From: Planctomycetota bacterium
GTDB lineage: Bacteria; Planctomycetota; Phycisphaerae; SM23-33
Reading direction: 5' to 3'
Length of the DNA stretch: 59,184 bases
Assembly (NCBI GenBank): GCA_022705325.1
Contig: JAKJER010000039.1
Coordinates: 1-59,184 of the forward strand
Shown: piece after piece, positions 42,214 to 51,405 of the stretch
How the letters are laid out: every line of letters begins with the position of its first letter
Numbering within the stretch: the stretch's first letter is position 1
Position numbers and translations under genes: made by a program
Notes under the pieces: model-generated
Databases searched by the model: none
What the model was told of the DNA's origin: nothing
The model's input: only the letters and a program-made list of their open reading frames with translations

Positions 42214-44669
42214 CCAAGGAAATGTTGATCAACACCGTGGAAGACCAGGAATGCCGCATTGCGGTGATGGTGGACCACGTGCTGGAGGAGCTCTACGTGG
42301 AGCGGGCCTCCAGCGCCAGTCACGTGGGGAACATCTACAAGGGGCGCATCACGAACGTGGAGGCGGCCATCCAGGCGGCCTTCGTCGACTTCGGGCTGGG
42401 CAAGAACGGCTTCCTGCACATCAGCGACGTGCACCCCAAGTATTTCCCCAAAGGGCAGAAGTCCAGCACCGAGGCGGTCGGGCGCAAGCGCCCGCACCGC
42501 GAGCGACCGCCCATCCAGGAGTGCCTGCGCCGCGGGCAGGAAGTCGTCGTCCAGATGACCAAGGAAGGCATCGGCACCAAGGGGCCCACCCTGACGACCT
42601 ACCTGTCTATCCCGGGCCGGCTGCTGGTGATGATGCCCGGCATGAGCCGCCTGGGCGTCAGCCGCAAGATCGAAGACGACGAGGTGCGGGGCAAGGCCCG
42701 CGATATCCTCGCCGAACTCAACCCTCCCGGCGAGATGGGCTTCATCGTCCGAACCGCCGGGCTGGACCGGCCCCGCAAGGACCTCCAGCGGGACATGAAC
42801 TACCTGCTGCGCCTGTGGCAGCAGGTCAAGCACCGCATCAAGACCTGTCGCCCCCCCTCGGAGATCTACCAGGAAAGCGACCTGGTCATCCGAACCCTGC
42901 GGGACGTCTACAACAGCGACGTCGACCGCATCGTCTGCGACAACGAGGAAGTTGCCAGGCGGGTCCAGGAGTTCCTGGGCGTCGCCATGCCCAAGGCCAA
43001 GAACCAGGTCGAACTCTACTCCGGGCAAGAGGGCCTGTTCCACGATGCGGGCCTGGAGACCGAGATCGAGAAGATCTACGCCCGACGCGTCGAGCTGCCC
43101 TCGGGCGGGTCGCTGGTCATCGATCAGGCCGAGGCCCTCGTCGCCATCGACGTCAACTCCGGGCGATTCCGCGAGCACAGCGACGCCGAGACCACGGCCA
43201 CCAAGATCAACATCCAGGCCGCCAAGGAGATCGCCCGCCAGCTCCGCCTGCGGGACCTGGGCGGGGTGATCGTGATGGACTTCATCGACATGCGGGAAGA
43301 AAAGAACCGCCGCAGCGTCGAGAAGGCCTTGCGCGAGGCGATCAAGACCGACCGGGCCAGGACCAAGCTGACGCGGATCTCGGCGTTCGGCATCATCGAG
43401 ATGACCCGCCAGCGGATCCGCCCGTCGCTCCAGCGGGCCGTCTACCGCACCTGCCAGCATTGCGACGGCTCGGGCCTGATCAAGACCGAGGAATCGGTCG
43501 CCCTCATGGTGATGCGCAACCTCCAGAGGGCGACTGCCCAGGCGGACGTGGCCCGCGTCGAGGTCCAGGTCACGCCCTCCGTTGCCCACCATCTGGCCAA
43601 CCACGAGCGAGGCCAGATCGCCCGACTCGAAGAGAAGACGGGGAAGACCGTCACCATCCAGGCCGAACCGGACCTGCTGGCCCAGGAGCTGAAGTTCACC
43701 TGCACCTCCAGCCGCGGCACGCCGGTGGCCTGGCAGGCCGAACCCGCCCGCCAGCCGGCCAAGAAGGAACTCAAGACCGCCGTCCTGCCTCCGCTGGAAC
43801 TGCCCCCCGAGCCGGAAGAGGAAGAGGCCGAGGCCGAGGTCGTGGCCGAGGCGCCGCCCGACGAGAAGGCGATGGAGAAGGCCGCCGCCGCCATCGAAGA
43901 GGCGACCTCCGTCCCGCCCGAGAATGCTCCCCCGCCCGAAGCGCCCCCCAAGCCCGCCGAAGCTCCCGCGCCCGCCGCCCAGCCGCCGACGGCCGAGGCC
44001 CAGGCGGGCGAGGCCAAACGGCGCCGTCGAGGACGACGCGGCGGGCGACGCCACAAGAAACGCCAGACCGCCGAGGCAGCCGCCCAGGCCGCCGGCACGC
44101 CCCCCGCCGACGCGACCCAGCCTCCGCCGTCGGACGAAGCCCCGCCTGCCGCCCAGGCCGGGCCCGACAGCACCGAGGTCCTCAAGGCCATCAAGGACTT
44201 CGTCGACCGCGAGGCCCAGAAGGTCATCGAGGTCGAGAAACGCTTCGACGACACCGTCCGCGGCAAGCCCAAACCGGAGACCGCCGAATCGATCGAACAA
44301 GAGCAGGCGCCACAGGAGCAGAAGCCCGCAGAGGCGCCCGCCGAAGCGGTTCAGGCTTCGCCCTCCCAAGAGCAGGCGACCGACGGAAAGACCCCCGACG
44401 CGGCCGAGAAACGACACAAGACCCGCCGCGGTCGTCGGGGCGGACGGCGACACAAGAAGCCCGAGGCCGGCGCGGACGCCAAGAAGCACGAGCCTGCTCC
44501 CGAGAAGAAAGAGGCGGACAAGCAGTCGCCCGCCAAGCAGGCGTCGCCCGACCAGGCGCCCGCGGAGCAGAAACCCAAACCCAAGCGCCGACGCCCTCCC
44601 CGGAAGAAGAAAACCCAGGCGAAGAGCGAAGCTCCTGCGGAGAAACCAACGGAAACTTCCGGAACCTGA
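42210..44669 (+). CDS. rne: Ribonuclease E/G family endoribonuclease with long basic tail
   Basis: 819 residues from ATG 42210, coupled to the upstream gene. S1-like RNA-binding part: GNIYKGRITNVEAAIQAAFVDFGLGKNGFLH (in parts). DNase-I-like core with metal-binding Asp in ALVAIDVNSG (about 313) and GGVIVMDFIDM (about 356). A zinc-link-like CQHCDGSG (about 414). From about 520 the protein is disordered: acidic Pro/Glu/Ala stretches alternate with three Arg/Lys clusters, two of them near-identical (RRGRRGGRRHKK). E. coli RNase E uses such a tail for RNA and degradosome contacts. Unlike RNase G, this protein has that kind of tail. Confidence 0.9.
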   Translation: MTKEMLINTVEDQECRIAVMVDHVLEELYVERASSASHVGNIYKGRITNVEAAIQAAFVDFGLGKNGFLHISDVHPKYFPKGQKSSTEAVGRKRPHRERPPIQECLRRGQEVVVQMTKEGIGTKGPTLTTYLSIPGRLLVMMPGMSRLGVSRKIEDDEVRGKARDILAELNPPGEMGFIVRTAGLDRPRKDLQRDMNYLLRLWQQVKHRIKTCRPPSEIYQESDLVIRTLRDVYNSDVDRIVCDNEEVARRVQEFLGVAMPKAKNQVELYSGQEGLFHDAGLETEIEKIYARRVELPSGGSLVIDQAEALVAIDVNSGRFREHSDAETTATKINIQAAKEIARQLRLRDLGGVIVMDFIDMREEKNRRSVEKALREAIKTDRARTKLTRISAFGIIEMTRQRIRPSLQRAVYRTCQHCDGSGLIKTEESVALMVMRNLQRATAQADVARVEVQVTPSVAHHLANHERGQIARLEEKTGKTVTIQAEPDLLAQELKFTCTSSRGTPVAWQAEPARQPAKKELKTAVLPPLELPPEPEEEEAEAEVVAEAPPDEKAMEKAAAAIEEATSVPPENAPPPEAPPKPAEAPAPAAQPPTAEAQAGEAKRRRRGRRGGRRHKKRQTAEAAAQAAGTPPADATQPPPSDEAPPAAQAGPDSTEVLKAIKDFVDREAQKVIEVEKRFDDTVRGKPKPETAESIEQEQAPQEQKPAEAPAEAVQASPSQEQATDGKTPDAAEKRHKTRRGRRGGRRHKKPEAGADAKKHEPAPEKKEADKQSPAKQASPDQAPAEQKPKPKRRRPPRKKKTQAKSEAPAEKPTETSGT

Positions 44670-44686
44670 CGAGAAGCAAGACCTGG

Positions 44687-44723
44687 ATCACTGAAGTGAC
44701 CAGGCCTGGGTTATTTCAGTGAT
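44687..44723. terminator. Bidirectional hairpin terminator after rne
   Basis: ATCACTGAA (44687-44695) pairs with TTCAGTGAT (44715-44723), and the inner TGACCAGG can pair with CCTGGGTTA with one bulge. It lies between convergent rne and the UroD-like gene. Confidence 0.65.
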
Positions 44724-44760
44724 TCAGGCACTGCCTCGCGGAGCAGCACGACGCAGAGAG

Positions 44761-45897
44761 TTACGCACTTGTCGTTATCTCCCGCACCATCGTCCGGTAG
44801 TTGGCCAGCGTTCGCTCCGTGATCGTCCGCCCGTACGGGCTTGCGGAGGGCAGGAGGACGAACCCGCGACCTTCGCCCGAAGTCCCCTCGCGGAGACTGC
44901 TGCGGACCACCTGCTCGAACCGCTCGGGGGCAAACGTCTCGATGTCCGCGATCTCCAGGTTCCCGAACAGGACCAGGCGCTGTCCGTACTGGCGGCGGAC
45001 GTCCGCCAGTTCCATGTCGCCCCGCGGGGGCGGCTCGATGGGATCGATGGCGTCGGCTCCCATGTCGGCGATCATGGGCAGGATCGCTCGCAGGCGCCCG
45101 TGGCAGTGGATGCGGGCCCAGCCGCCGCTGTCGTGGACGGTCTTCACCAGCGGCTGGGTGTAGCCCACGACGTACCGCTCGAACAGGCGCGGGGGCAGGT
45201 ACGGCTCGGCGGCGTACTCGGGCCCGTAGATCCGCCACAGCCGGTCCGGGGCGGCGGCGGCGACCTTGGCGGCCCGGCGATAGATGGGCCCGGCCAGCTT
45301 CTCGACCAGGCGCTCGAACAGGTCGCTCTCGCACAGGGCCGTCACCGTGTAGTCTTCCATGGACAAGAGCTGGGCGGCCGCACAGAGCGGGTCTTCCTGG
45401 TCGATCATCACGATCCCGCGATCGCCGACCTCTCGGTCCGCTTCGAGGATGGGCGTCGCGTCGGGCTCGAACTCCAGCGCCTGGTCGTCCAACTCCAGGA
45501 AGGCCCGCAGGTCGTCGCTGTCCTTGAGCAGATGCTCGACCTCCCACACGGTGTCCACGTCGGCGTCGCGTCTGGACAGCCCCGTCAGCGTTCGCCCGCC
45601 GGCCCGCACCGTCGTCCGCGTGAAGCGGGAGCGGCCTTCGGTCCAGTTCGTGATCTCGACGAACCGGTCGCGGACCGACGGATACGCGGGACGCAGGGCA
45701 GCGGGGCGCATGCGGATGAGGTCGGTCTGCGTTTCCGCCAGTTCCAGCAGCGGCTGCCAGTCGGGGGAGTTGTAGACGTTGAACTCGTCCGGGTCCGACG
45801 GGTCTACCGGGAACCCGCCGATCTCGTAGAAGCTGACGGCCGGGCGGTCGACGGGGCGTCCGGCCAGCGTGGCCAGGAGTCGTTCGCGTCGCGTCAC
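44761..45897 (-). CDS. Uroporphyrinogen-decarboxylase-family protein (URO-D-like)
   Basis: 378 residues from GTG 45897, overlapping the preceding stop (GTGA). The opening VTRRERLLATLAGRPVDRPAVSFYE is typical of URO-D-like proteins and HSGGWARIHCHGRLRAILPMI corresponds to the conserved HCHG core. RLVLFGNLEIADIETF is also family-typical. It lacks the features that would make it a true HemE; relatives include corrinoid-dependent methyltransferase parts. It is encoded last in an operon with a symporter, so metabolism of an imported methylated or carboxylated compound is possible (inference). Confidence 0.7.
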   Translation of the reverse strand: MTRRERLLATLAGRPVDRPAVSFYEIGGFPVDPSDPDEFNVYNSPDWQPLLELAETQTDLIRMRPAALRPAYPSVRDRFVEITNWTEGRSRFTRTTVRAGGRTLTGLSRRDADVDTVWEVEHLLKDSDDLRAFLELDDQALEFEPDATPILEADREVGDRGIVMIDQEDPLCAAAQLLSMEDYTVTALCESDLFERLVEKLAGPIYRRAAKVAAAAPDRLWRIYGPEYAAEPYLPPRLFERYVVGYTQPLVKTVHDSGGWARIHCHGRLRAILPMIADMGADAIDPIEPPPRGDMELADVRRQYGQRLVLFGNLEIADIETFAPERFEQVVRSSLREGTSGEGRGFVLLPSASPYGRTITERTLANYRTMVREITTSA

Positions 45898-46088
45898 GCG
45901 GCGGGCCCTTCCCCCTCGGCAGGGGATTCGGAGACCTGCTCGTTCTTGAGCCGGTCGAGCATCCCGCGGATGTCCACCGCGCCGCGGATGGCGACGTAGA
46001 TGGTGACGGTGAGGTACCACACGACCACCGCGGCGGTCAGGGCAGCCCAGAACCAGTGCTTGGCGATGGCGGCAAACAGGTCGTCCAT
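45894..46088 (-). CDS. Small membrane protein between symporter and UroD-like genes
   Basis: 64 residues: MDDLFAAIAKHWFWAALTAAVVVWYLTVTIYVAIRGAVDIRGMLDRLKNE (in parts). One membrane helix (about 12-33) followed by a charged amphipathic tail. It lies 16 bases after the symporter stop and overlaps the next gene. Tiny single-helix accessory proteins accompany some SSS symporters, a likely role here. Confidence 0.6.
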   Translation of the reverse strand: MDDLFAAIAKHWFWAALTAAVVVWYLTVTIYVAIRGAVDIRGMLDRLKNEQVSESPAEGEGPAA

Positions 46089-46104
46089 GGCTTTCGTCCT
46101 TCGG

Positions 46105-47613
46105 TCAGTCTTGGGTCGTCTCGCTCGGGGCAGCCGTAGCGGGCTTCAGCAACGAACCGACGATCATGGCGGCGGCGGCGACGGCATATGCGGCGATGCC
46201 GGAGAGGTAGGGCCCGATGGTGTTCTTGGCCCACTGGCTCGTCGCGGGCACCTGCTCCAGCACCAGGTACGTGATGGGGAAGACCGCCCCGGCGATGATC
46301 GCGCCGGCCGCCCCCCAGTTGTTGGCCCGCTTCCAGTAGCAGCAGGCGACCAGCAGCGTCGAGATGCTCGACAGGTAGATCGTCCCGGTGACGCCCAGGT
46401 AGGCCCACAGGTCGCCCTTGAGCGGATACCACAACCCGTAAAAGAGCAGGAACAGCCCGATCAGGGCCACGATGGACCGGCTCCAGAGCAGGCCCTTCTT
46501 CTCGCTCCACTTTCGCTTGTGCAGCGGGGCCAGGATGTCATTGTAGATCACGCTGCTCCAGGTGAGCATGTAGGCCGAGTCCGTCGACATGTCGGCCGCC
46601 AGCATCGCCGCCACCAGGACCCCCATCAGCCCCACCGGCACGAACTGGCTGAGGAATCGTGGCATCGCCTCCAGCGTGTTGCCCCCCACGACTTCCGGCT
46701 TCAGCGTCGCCAGGGCGGCGATCCCCCACAGGACCGGGATCATGAACCGGCAGACGAAGAAGAAACTCGTCCGCGTGTACACCCGCTGGCCCGTCTTGGT
46801 GTCCTTGGCGGCCAGCAGACGCTGGATCGTCGTCTGCCAGGTCAGGACGGCCGCCAGGTTCAGCAGGGCGTTGAACACCACGTACGGCCAGCGAAGCTCG
46901 GGGTGCAGGAACGGGTTGAAGCCGCCCTCATTGTATTTCTGGGCGACGGTCTGGGTCAGCTCGACCCAGCCGATCTGCACGAGGATCATGATGGTGATGA
47001 TGATCAGGCCCGCGCTCATGACCACGAACTGGAGGAAGTCGGTCACCAGGACCGAGAGCATTCCGCCCAGGACGGTGTAGACGGCCACCATGACCAGCAG
47101 GGCGGTCATGGCCAGTTCGAGATAGCCCTTGTCGAAGCCGCAGACGATGACCAGGAACTCGCCCCCGGTCCGCAGGAAGACGCCCATGTTGAGCAATCCG
47201 CCCAGGACGATCACCACGCCCGCCGCCCAGCGAACCTTCGAGCCGAACCGCTTCTCGAACAACTCCGGGATGGTCATCACCCCCGCGTCGCGAAGCGGCT
47301 TGACGCAGAAGCCCGTCACGCCCACCACGAACATGGCCAGGGCCATCAGGATGCCCGGCGTGGCGCCGGCAAAGCCGTACTTGTACCCGCCTTCGGCGGT
47401 GTACATGCACGTGACGATGCCGAACTCGGTCGCCGCCAGCGACGCGATGCCCAGGTACAGATTCATCTCGCGACCGGCGATGAGGAAGTGCTCGACCTTG
47501 CCCACGTACTTGCGGACCATGATGCCGGCGATCATCGTCGCCAGCAGGTACAGGCCCACGATCCCGCCGTCCAGCACGGTGAAGCCTCCGGCGGCCAACA
47601 CGAATGATTCCAT
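46105..47613 (-). CDS. Sodium:solute symporter (SSS family), second copy
   Basis: 502 residues from ATG 47613 with AAGGAA upstream. About 13 membrane helices; KVEHFLIAGREMNLYLGIASLAATEFG and AAMLAADMSTDSAYMLTWSSVIYNDI (in parts) are SSS landmarks. It differs clearly from the copy at 3869 (REMNLY in place of GGRSMFW). Head of an operon with the 64-residue protein and the UroD-like gene. Substrate unknown. Confidence 0.85.
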   Translation of the reverse strand: MESFVLAAGGFTVLDGGIVGLYLLATMIAGIMVRKYVGKVEHFLIAGREMNLYLGIASLAATEFGIVTCMYTAEGGYKYGFAGATPGILMALAMFVVGVTGFCVKPLRDAGVMTIPELFEKRFGSKVRWAAGVVIVLGGLLNMGVFLRTGGEFLVIVCGFDKGYLELAMTALLVMVAVYTVLGGMLSVLVTDFLQFVVMSAGLIIITIMILVQIGWVELTQTVAQKYNEGGFNPFLHPELRWPYVVFNALLNLAAVLTWQTTIQRLLAAKDTKTGQRVYTRTSFFFVCRFMIPVLWGIAALATLKPEVVGGNTLEAMPRFLSQFVPVGLMGVLVAAMLAADMSTDSAYMLTWSSVIYNDILAPLHKRKWSEKKGLLWSRSIVALIGLFLLFYGLWYPLKGDLWAYLGVTGTIYLSSISTLLVACCYWKRANNWGAAGAIIAGAVFPITYLVLEQVPATSQWAKNTIGPYLSGIAAYAVAAAAMIVGSLLKPATAAPSETTQD

Positions 47614-47643
47614 GACGGGTTCCTTTTCGCAAGCGGCCGGCAA

Positions 47644-47672
47644 ACTCTACCGCGCGGGAAGGGGGGCCGCAA
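47644..47672 (-). promoter_or_regulatory. Candidate promoter of the symporter operon
   Basis: Minus strand: TTGCGG (47672-47667), 17 bases, TAGAGT (47649-47644). The leader to ATG 47613 is about 25 bases. Confidence 0.45.
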
Positions 47673-47781
47673 GAATCTACCGCACCGGACACGGAGAACG
47701 GCCACGCCGTTTGAATCGGGCAAGGCAGAAGAACGTTCGCCGGGGAACTCGTTGGGTCTTTGCGCTCTTCGCGATTCGCTG

Positions 47782-49395
47782 TCAGTTCTTCTTCTCCGCC
47801 GCCGCTTTCGCCTCCGCCGCCTTGCGGGCATATTCGGGATTGTACTTCCCCTTCTCCGCGAAGCCCCCCAGTTGCGGGCGCATCGCGCTGTAGCGGGGGT
47901 AGCTCTCGAAGATGTCGCCGTAGCCCAGCACGCGCGGGTCGCCCTGCTCGCGGAGCATCGTCTCCAGGCGGGTCCGCAGGTCGCGCCGGACGGACGCCAG
48001 TTCCTCCCGGCCCGCGAGGTTCTTCACGCACGCGGGGTCCGTGCGGATGTCGTAGAGTTCCTCTCCCGGCCGCTTGGCGACGGCCAGCTCGAAGAACGGA
48101 CGGATGGCGGGATCCTCGCGGCCATTGAGCAGGACGCTCTTGCTTGGCCCTACGTCGATGTCGTGGAACCCGCCCTTGCCGTCCGCGTCGCCCATGGGCC
48201 AGCGATCGGGCGCCATGTTCCAGATGTAGAGGTACTCCTGCGTGCGGATGCACCGCGCGGGGTAGCAGAGGTTGTCCGGCCGGGCGTGGGTGTGACGTTC
48301 GCGCCCGCACAGCACCGCCGTTCGCGACTCATCGACGCGCCCGGACTTCTCGCTGGCCAGCACGTTCAGCAGGCTCCGCCCGACCATGCCCGGCGCGGGC
48401 GACAGCCCGGCCGCCTCCAGGAACGTGGGCGCCAGGTCCACGAAGGCGACCAGGTCGTCGATCTTCCGCCCGCCGGGCATTCGCGCCGGCCAGCAGACGG
48501 CCATCGGCATGTGGATGCCGTACTCGTACAGGTTGGCCTTGGCCCGCGGGAAGGGCATCCCGTTGTCGCCGGTGACGACGATGAGGGTGTTGTCCAGTTC
48601 GCCCGCCTTGTCGAGTTGGTCGATCATCCGCCCCAGGTGGGCATCGAAGTGCTCGATCTCCAGGGCATAGTCCAGCAGGTCGTGGCGGACGGTCTCGGTA
48701 TCCGGCAGGAAGGCGGGGACCTCGGCGTCGGCGAGCTTCTTGCCCGCCTTGAGCCCCGAGCCCTGCTCATAGTCGCGGTGGGGCTCGAAGCAGCCGTACC
48801 AGAAGCAGAAGGGCTTGTCCTTGGGCCTCTCAGCCAGGAAGTCGGCGAAGTTCGAGGCATAGTCGTTGTTGGCGATCCCGCGGGCCGGGCGGGTCGCCAG
48901 CTTGCGCTTGTTGTACCCGGGTCCGGCCGGGTTCCGCTCCCAGCCCTGCTGGCTGCCCGGCGCCCAGCCCTTGCCCGTGCAGCCGACGAAGTAGCCCGCC
49001 TGCTCCAGCAGGTCCGTGTAGACGGGGAACTTGCGGGGGAAGGAGCTGGCGTGGACGCCGGCTTCCTCGTTCTGCCAGATGTTGCGCCCCGTCAGCAGGG
49101 AGGCCCGGCAGGGGCTGCACTGCGGCGCGGCGCAGAACGCCTGGGTGACCAGCGCGCCCATGCGGGCGACGCGGTCGAAGGCCGGCGTCCGGACCATCTT
49201 GCTGCCCATGGCCGACGTGTGGGCCCAGGTCTGATCGTCGGAGATGGCGAAGAGGATGTTGGGGCGTTTGGGTAGCGAGTCGCCCCTCGCAGTCCGCTGG
49301 TCCGCGAGTGCCTTGGAAGCACCCGCGACACTGCCCACAACTGCAGCGGTCAATGTGCGAGAAACGAATTCGCGCCTGGAAACCCTGATATTCAT
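47782..49395 (-). CDS. Sulfatase (formylglycine-dependent, S1 type)
   Basis: 537 residues; AGGAG before ATG 49395. Twin-arginine-like signal SRREFVSRTLTAAVVGSVAG. Metal ligands are in NILFAISDDQTW and VVTGDNGMPFPR. The sulfatase signature is CSPCRASLLTGR, whose first Cys becomes formylglycine. It hydrolyses sulfate esters, presumably on polysaccharides outside the cell. The Lys/Ala-rich C terminus (AAEAKAAAEKKN) is unusual. The maturase (anSME or FGE) is not in the window. Confidence 0.88.
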   Translation of the reverse strand: MNIRVSRREFVSRTLTAAVVGSVAGASKALADQRTARGDSLPKRPNILFAISDDQTWAHTSAMGSKMVRTPAFDRVARMGALVTQAFCAAPQCSPCRASLLTGRNIWQNEEAGVHASSFPRKFPVYTDLLEQAGYFVGCTGKGWAPGSQQGWERNPAGPGYNKRKLATRPARGIANNDYASNFADFLAERPKDKPFCFWYGCFEPHRDYEQGSGLKAGKKLADAEVPAFLPDTETVRHDLLDYALEIEHFDAHLGRMIDQLDKAGELDNTLIVVTGDNGMPFPRAKANLYEYGIHMPMAVCWPARMPGGRKIDDLVAFVDLAPTFLEAAGLSPAPGMVGRSLLNVLASEKSGRVDESRTAVLCGRERHTHARPDNLCYPARCIRTQEYLYIWNMAPDRWPMGDADGKGGFHDIDVGPSKSVLLNGREDPAIRPFFELAVAKRPGEELYDIRTDPACVKNLAGREELASVRRDLRTRLETMLREQGDPRVLGYGDIFESYPRYSAMRPQLGGFAEKGKYNPEYARKAAEAKAAAEKKN

Positions 49396-49456
49396 ATCTG
49401 CTCCTGATCGTGTCCACCTGTAGAACGGAGCGGGCCAGCCTGCATTTCCGTCAGCC

Positions 49457-49864
49457 TCAACGGTTCGGGACCAGGTACGAGGGTTGTCGCATCGGATAGT
49501 CCTTTGCGCCGTGGGACTTCAGAAGGGCCGCCAAGTCCCCGTGCCCCTTGTGCGTAGCGATCTGGAGTGGCGTGCAATTGCAGGACCAGTGGCCGAAGTC
49601 GTTCACGCTCGCCCCGTGTTGGATCAGGTACTGTGCGAGTTCCGCGTGGCCGAACTCCGCGGCCACGTGCAGAGGCGTTCGTCCCGTCTTGTCGACCGGG
49701 CCGCTAATGCTGATGAACTTGGAATCCGGCCATTCGAGATTTGCGCGTGTTTCTTTTGCATTCCCCGTGTAGAGGGCCTCATGGAATGACATGGTGGGCC
49801 GCGGCCCGACGCAGCCTGCGCCCAACAAGGAAACCAGTGTCGCCATTTGGGCAAGGTATCTCAT
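49457..49864 (-). CDS. Ankyrin-repeat lipoprotein
   Basis: 135 residues from ATG 49864. Lipobox LLGAGC at about residue 13-18. Two ankyrin repeats follow: TGRTPLHVAAEFGHAELAQYLIQHGASVND and CTPLQIATHKGHGDLAALLKSHGAK (in parts). It probably sits on the periplasmic face of a membrane and binds protein. It lies between two sulfatases on the same strand; its start is 28 bases past the upstream sulfatase's stop. Confidence 0.7.
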   Translation of the reverse strand: MRYLAQMATLVSLLGAGCVGPRPTMSFHEALYTGNAKETRANLEWPDSKFISISGPVDKTGRTPLHVAAEFGHAELAQYLIQHGASVNDFGHWSCNCTPLQIATHKGHGDLAALLKSHGAKDYPMRQPSYLVPNR

Positions 49865-49892
49865 GGCTGTTCCCCACTGCGCATGTTGGCGC

Positions 49893-51299
49893 TCACTTCT
49901 TGTTCGTCTTCGCCTTCTTGGGTTGCTTCCCACCCTCCGCCTTGGGCGCCGGGACGGGCCAGCGCTCCGACTCGGTGCGGGCGGTCTTGAGGTATGTTTC
50001 GATCTTCTCGATCACGGCCGGGTTGTCGGCGGCGACGTTGTGCTTCTCGCCGAGGTCCGCGTCCAAGTCGTACAGTTCGAGCGGCCGGCCGGGCTGGGGG
50101 CGGATGGCCTTCCACTTGCCCCAGCGGACCGCCTGCTGGAAGCCGCGCTCGAAGAACTCCCAGTACAGGAAGCGCTCGTTGAGTTCCGGCTGGTCCTTGC
50201 CCAGCAGCGTGGGCGCGACCGAGACGCCGTCGAGCTTGCCCGCCGGCGGGGTCGCCCCGGTCAGCTCAGCCAGCGTGGGCAGGACGTCCGCGAAGTACCA
50301 GGCGGCCGGGCTGGTCGCGCCGGCCTTCACGCGCCCGGGCCAGCGGACGATCATCGGCGTGCGGATGCCGCCCTCGTACAGGTCGCGCTTGCGCCCGCGA
50401 AGGGGGCCCGAGCTGTCGAATCGCCCTTCCCATCGCTCGGCGGCGCCGTTGTCGGAGCAGAAGAAGACGATGGTATTGTCGGCGATCTTCAACTCCTCCA
50501 GTACGCCCATCAACCGCCCGATGTCGCGGTCCATCCGCGTGACCATGGCCGCGTGGACCTTCTCGTTGGCCTTCCAGGGTTTGTTGGTGTAGGGGGCGGT
50601 GTCGGGGATCTCGTACTTGGCGTGCGGGATGGTGTAGGGCAGGTAGAGGAAGAACGGCCGATCGGCGTGGCGGCGGATGAACTTCTCGGCGAAGTCGGTG
50701 AACAGGTCGTGCGAGTACTCCTGGCGCTTGGAGCCGGCGTTGCCTTTCAGGACCACCTTCTGCTCGTTGTGCCAGAGGTACTCGGGGTAGTAGTCGTGGG
50801 CGTGCTTCTGGTTGAGGTAGCCGAACCAGTCGTCGAATCCCTGGCGGTTGGGCAGGCCGACGGTGTCGGGCTCGCCCAGGCCCCATTTGCCGGTCATGCC
50901 CGTGGCGTAACCGGCCGCCTTGAGCACTTCGCCGACGGTCACGTCCTCGGCCCGCAGCGGGACGCGCCCGCCCTTGCCCGCGTTGCCGCGAACGGTGGTG
51001 TGCCCGGTGTGCAGGCCGGTCATCAGCACGCTTCGCGAGGGGGCGCAGACCGTCGAGCCGGTGTAGCACTGGGTGAAGCGGGTGCCCTGAGACGCCAGCT
51101 TGTCCAGGTTGGGCGTCTGGATGACCTTCTGGCCGTAGCTGCCCAGGTCGCCGTAGCCCAGGTCGTCGGCCATGATGTACAGGATGTTCGGCTTGCGGGC
51201 TGCCGCGGCGGAGGCATTCGGCAACCTGGACAGGGCCAGGCCCGCGGCAGCCGACGTGGCGGCGGCCAGGAAACAGCGACGTGTGCAGGAGGGCGCCAT
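49893..51299 (-). CDS. Sulfatase (arylsulfatase A-like)
   Basis: 468 residues from ATG 51299 with GGAG upstream; the frame's earlier ATG at 51368 lacks a site. Export signal RRCFLAAATSAAAGLALSRL (Tat-like RR). Metal ligands are in NILYIMADDLGYGDLG; formylglycine signature CAPSRSVLMTGLHTGH. MTGKWGLG and FCSDNGA are also typical. The closest style is the arylsulfatase/N-acetylgalactosamine-6-sulfatase group. A Lys-rich C terminus (QPKKAKTNKK) resembles the end of the neighbouring sulfatase. Confidence 0.9.
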   Translation of the reverse strand: MAPSCTRRCFLAAATSAAAGLALSRLPNASAAAARKPNILYIMADDLGYGDLGSYGQKVIQTPNLDKLASQGTRFTQCYTGSTVCAPSRSVLMTGLHTGHTTVRGNAGKGGRVPLRAEDVTVGEVLKAAGYATGMTGKWGLGEPDTVGLPNRQGFDDWFGYLNQKHAHDYYPEYLWHNEQKVVLKGNAGSKRQEYSHDLFTDFAEKFIRRHADRPFFLYLPYTIPHAKYEIPDTAPYTNKPWKANEKVHAAMVTRMDRDIGRLMGVLEELKIADNTIVFFCSDNGAAERWEGRFDSSGPLRGRKRDLYEGGIRTPMIVRWPGRVKAGATSPAAWYFADVLPTLAELTGATPPAGKLDGVSVAPTLLGKDQPELNERFLYWEFFERGFQQAVRWGKWKAIRPQPGRPLELYDLDADLGEKHNVAADNPAVIEKIETYLKTARTESERWPVPAPKAEGGKQPKKAKTNKK

Positions 51300-51405
51300 G
51301 ACAATCTCCGCAACCAGGGCTACGGGTCCGAACGTGACCACCATACTGCGCCGACTCGCCGGGGGCAAGCACGGGCGACACCGCGGGCGGTCAGATAGCC
51401 GCCGC

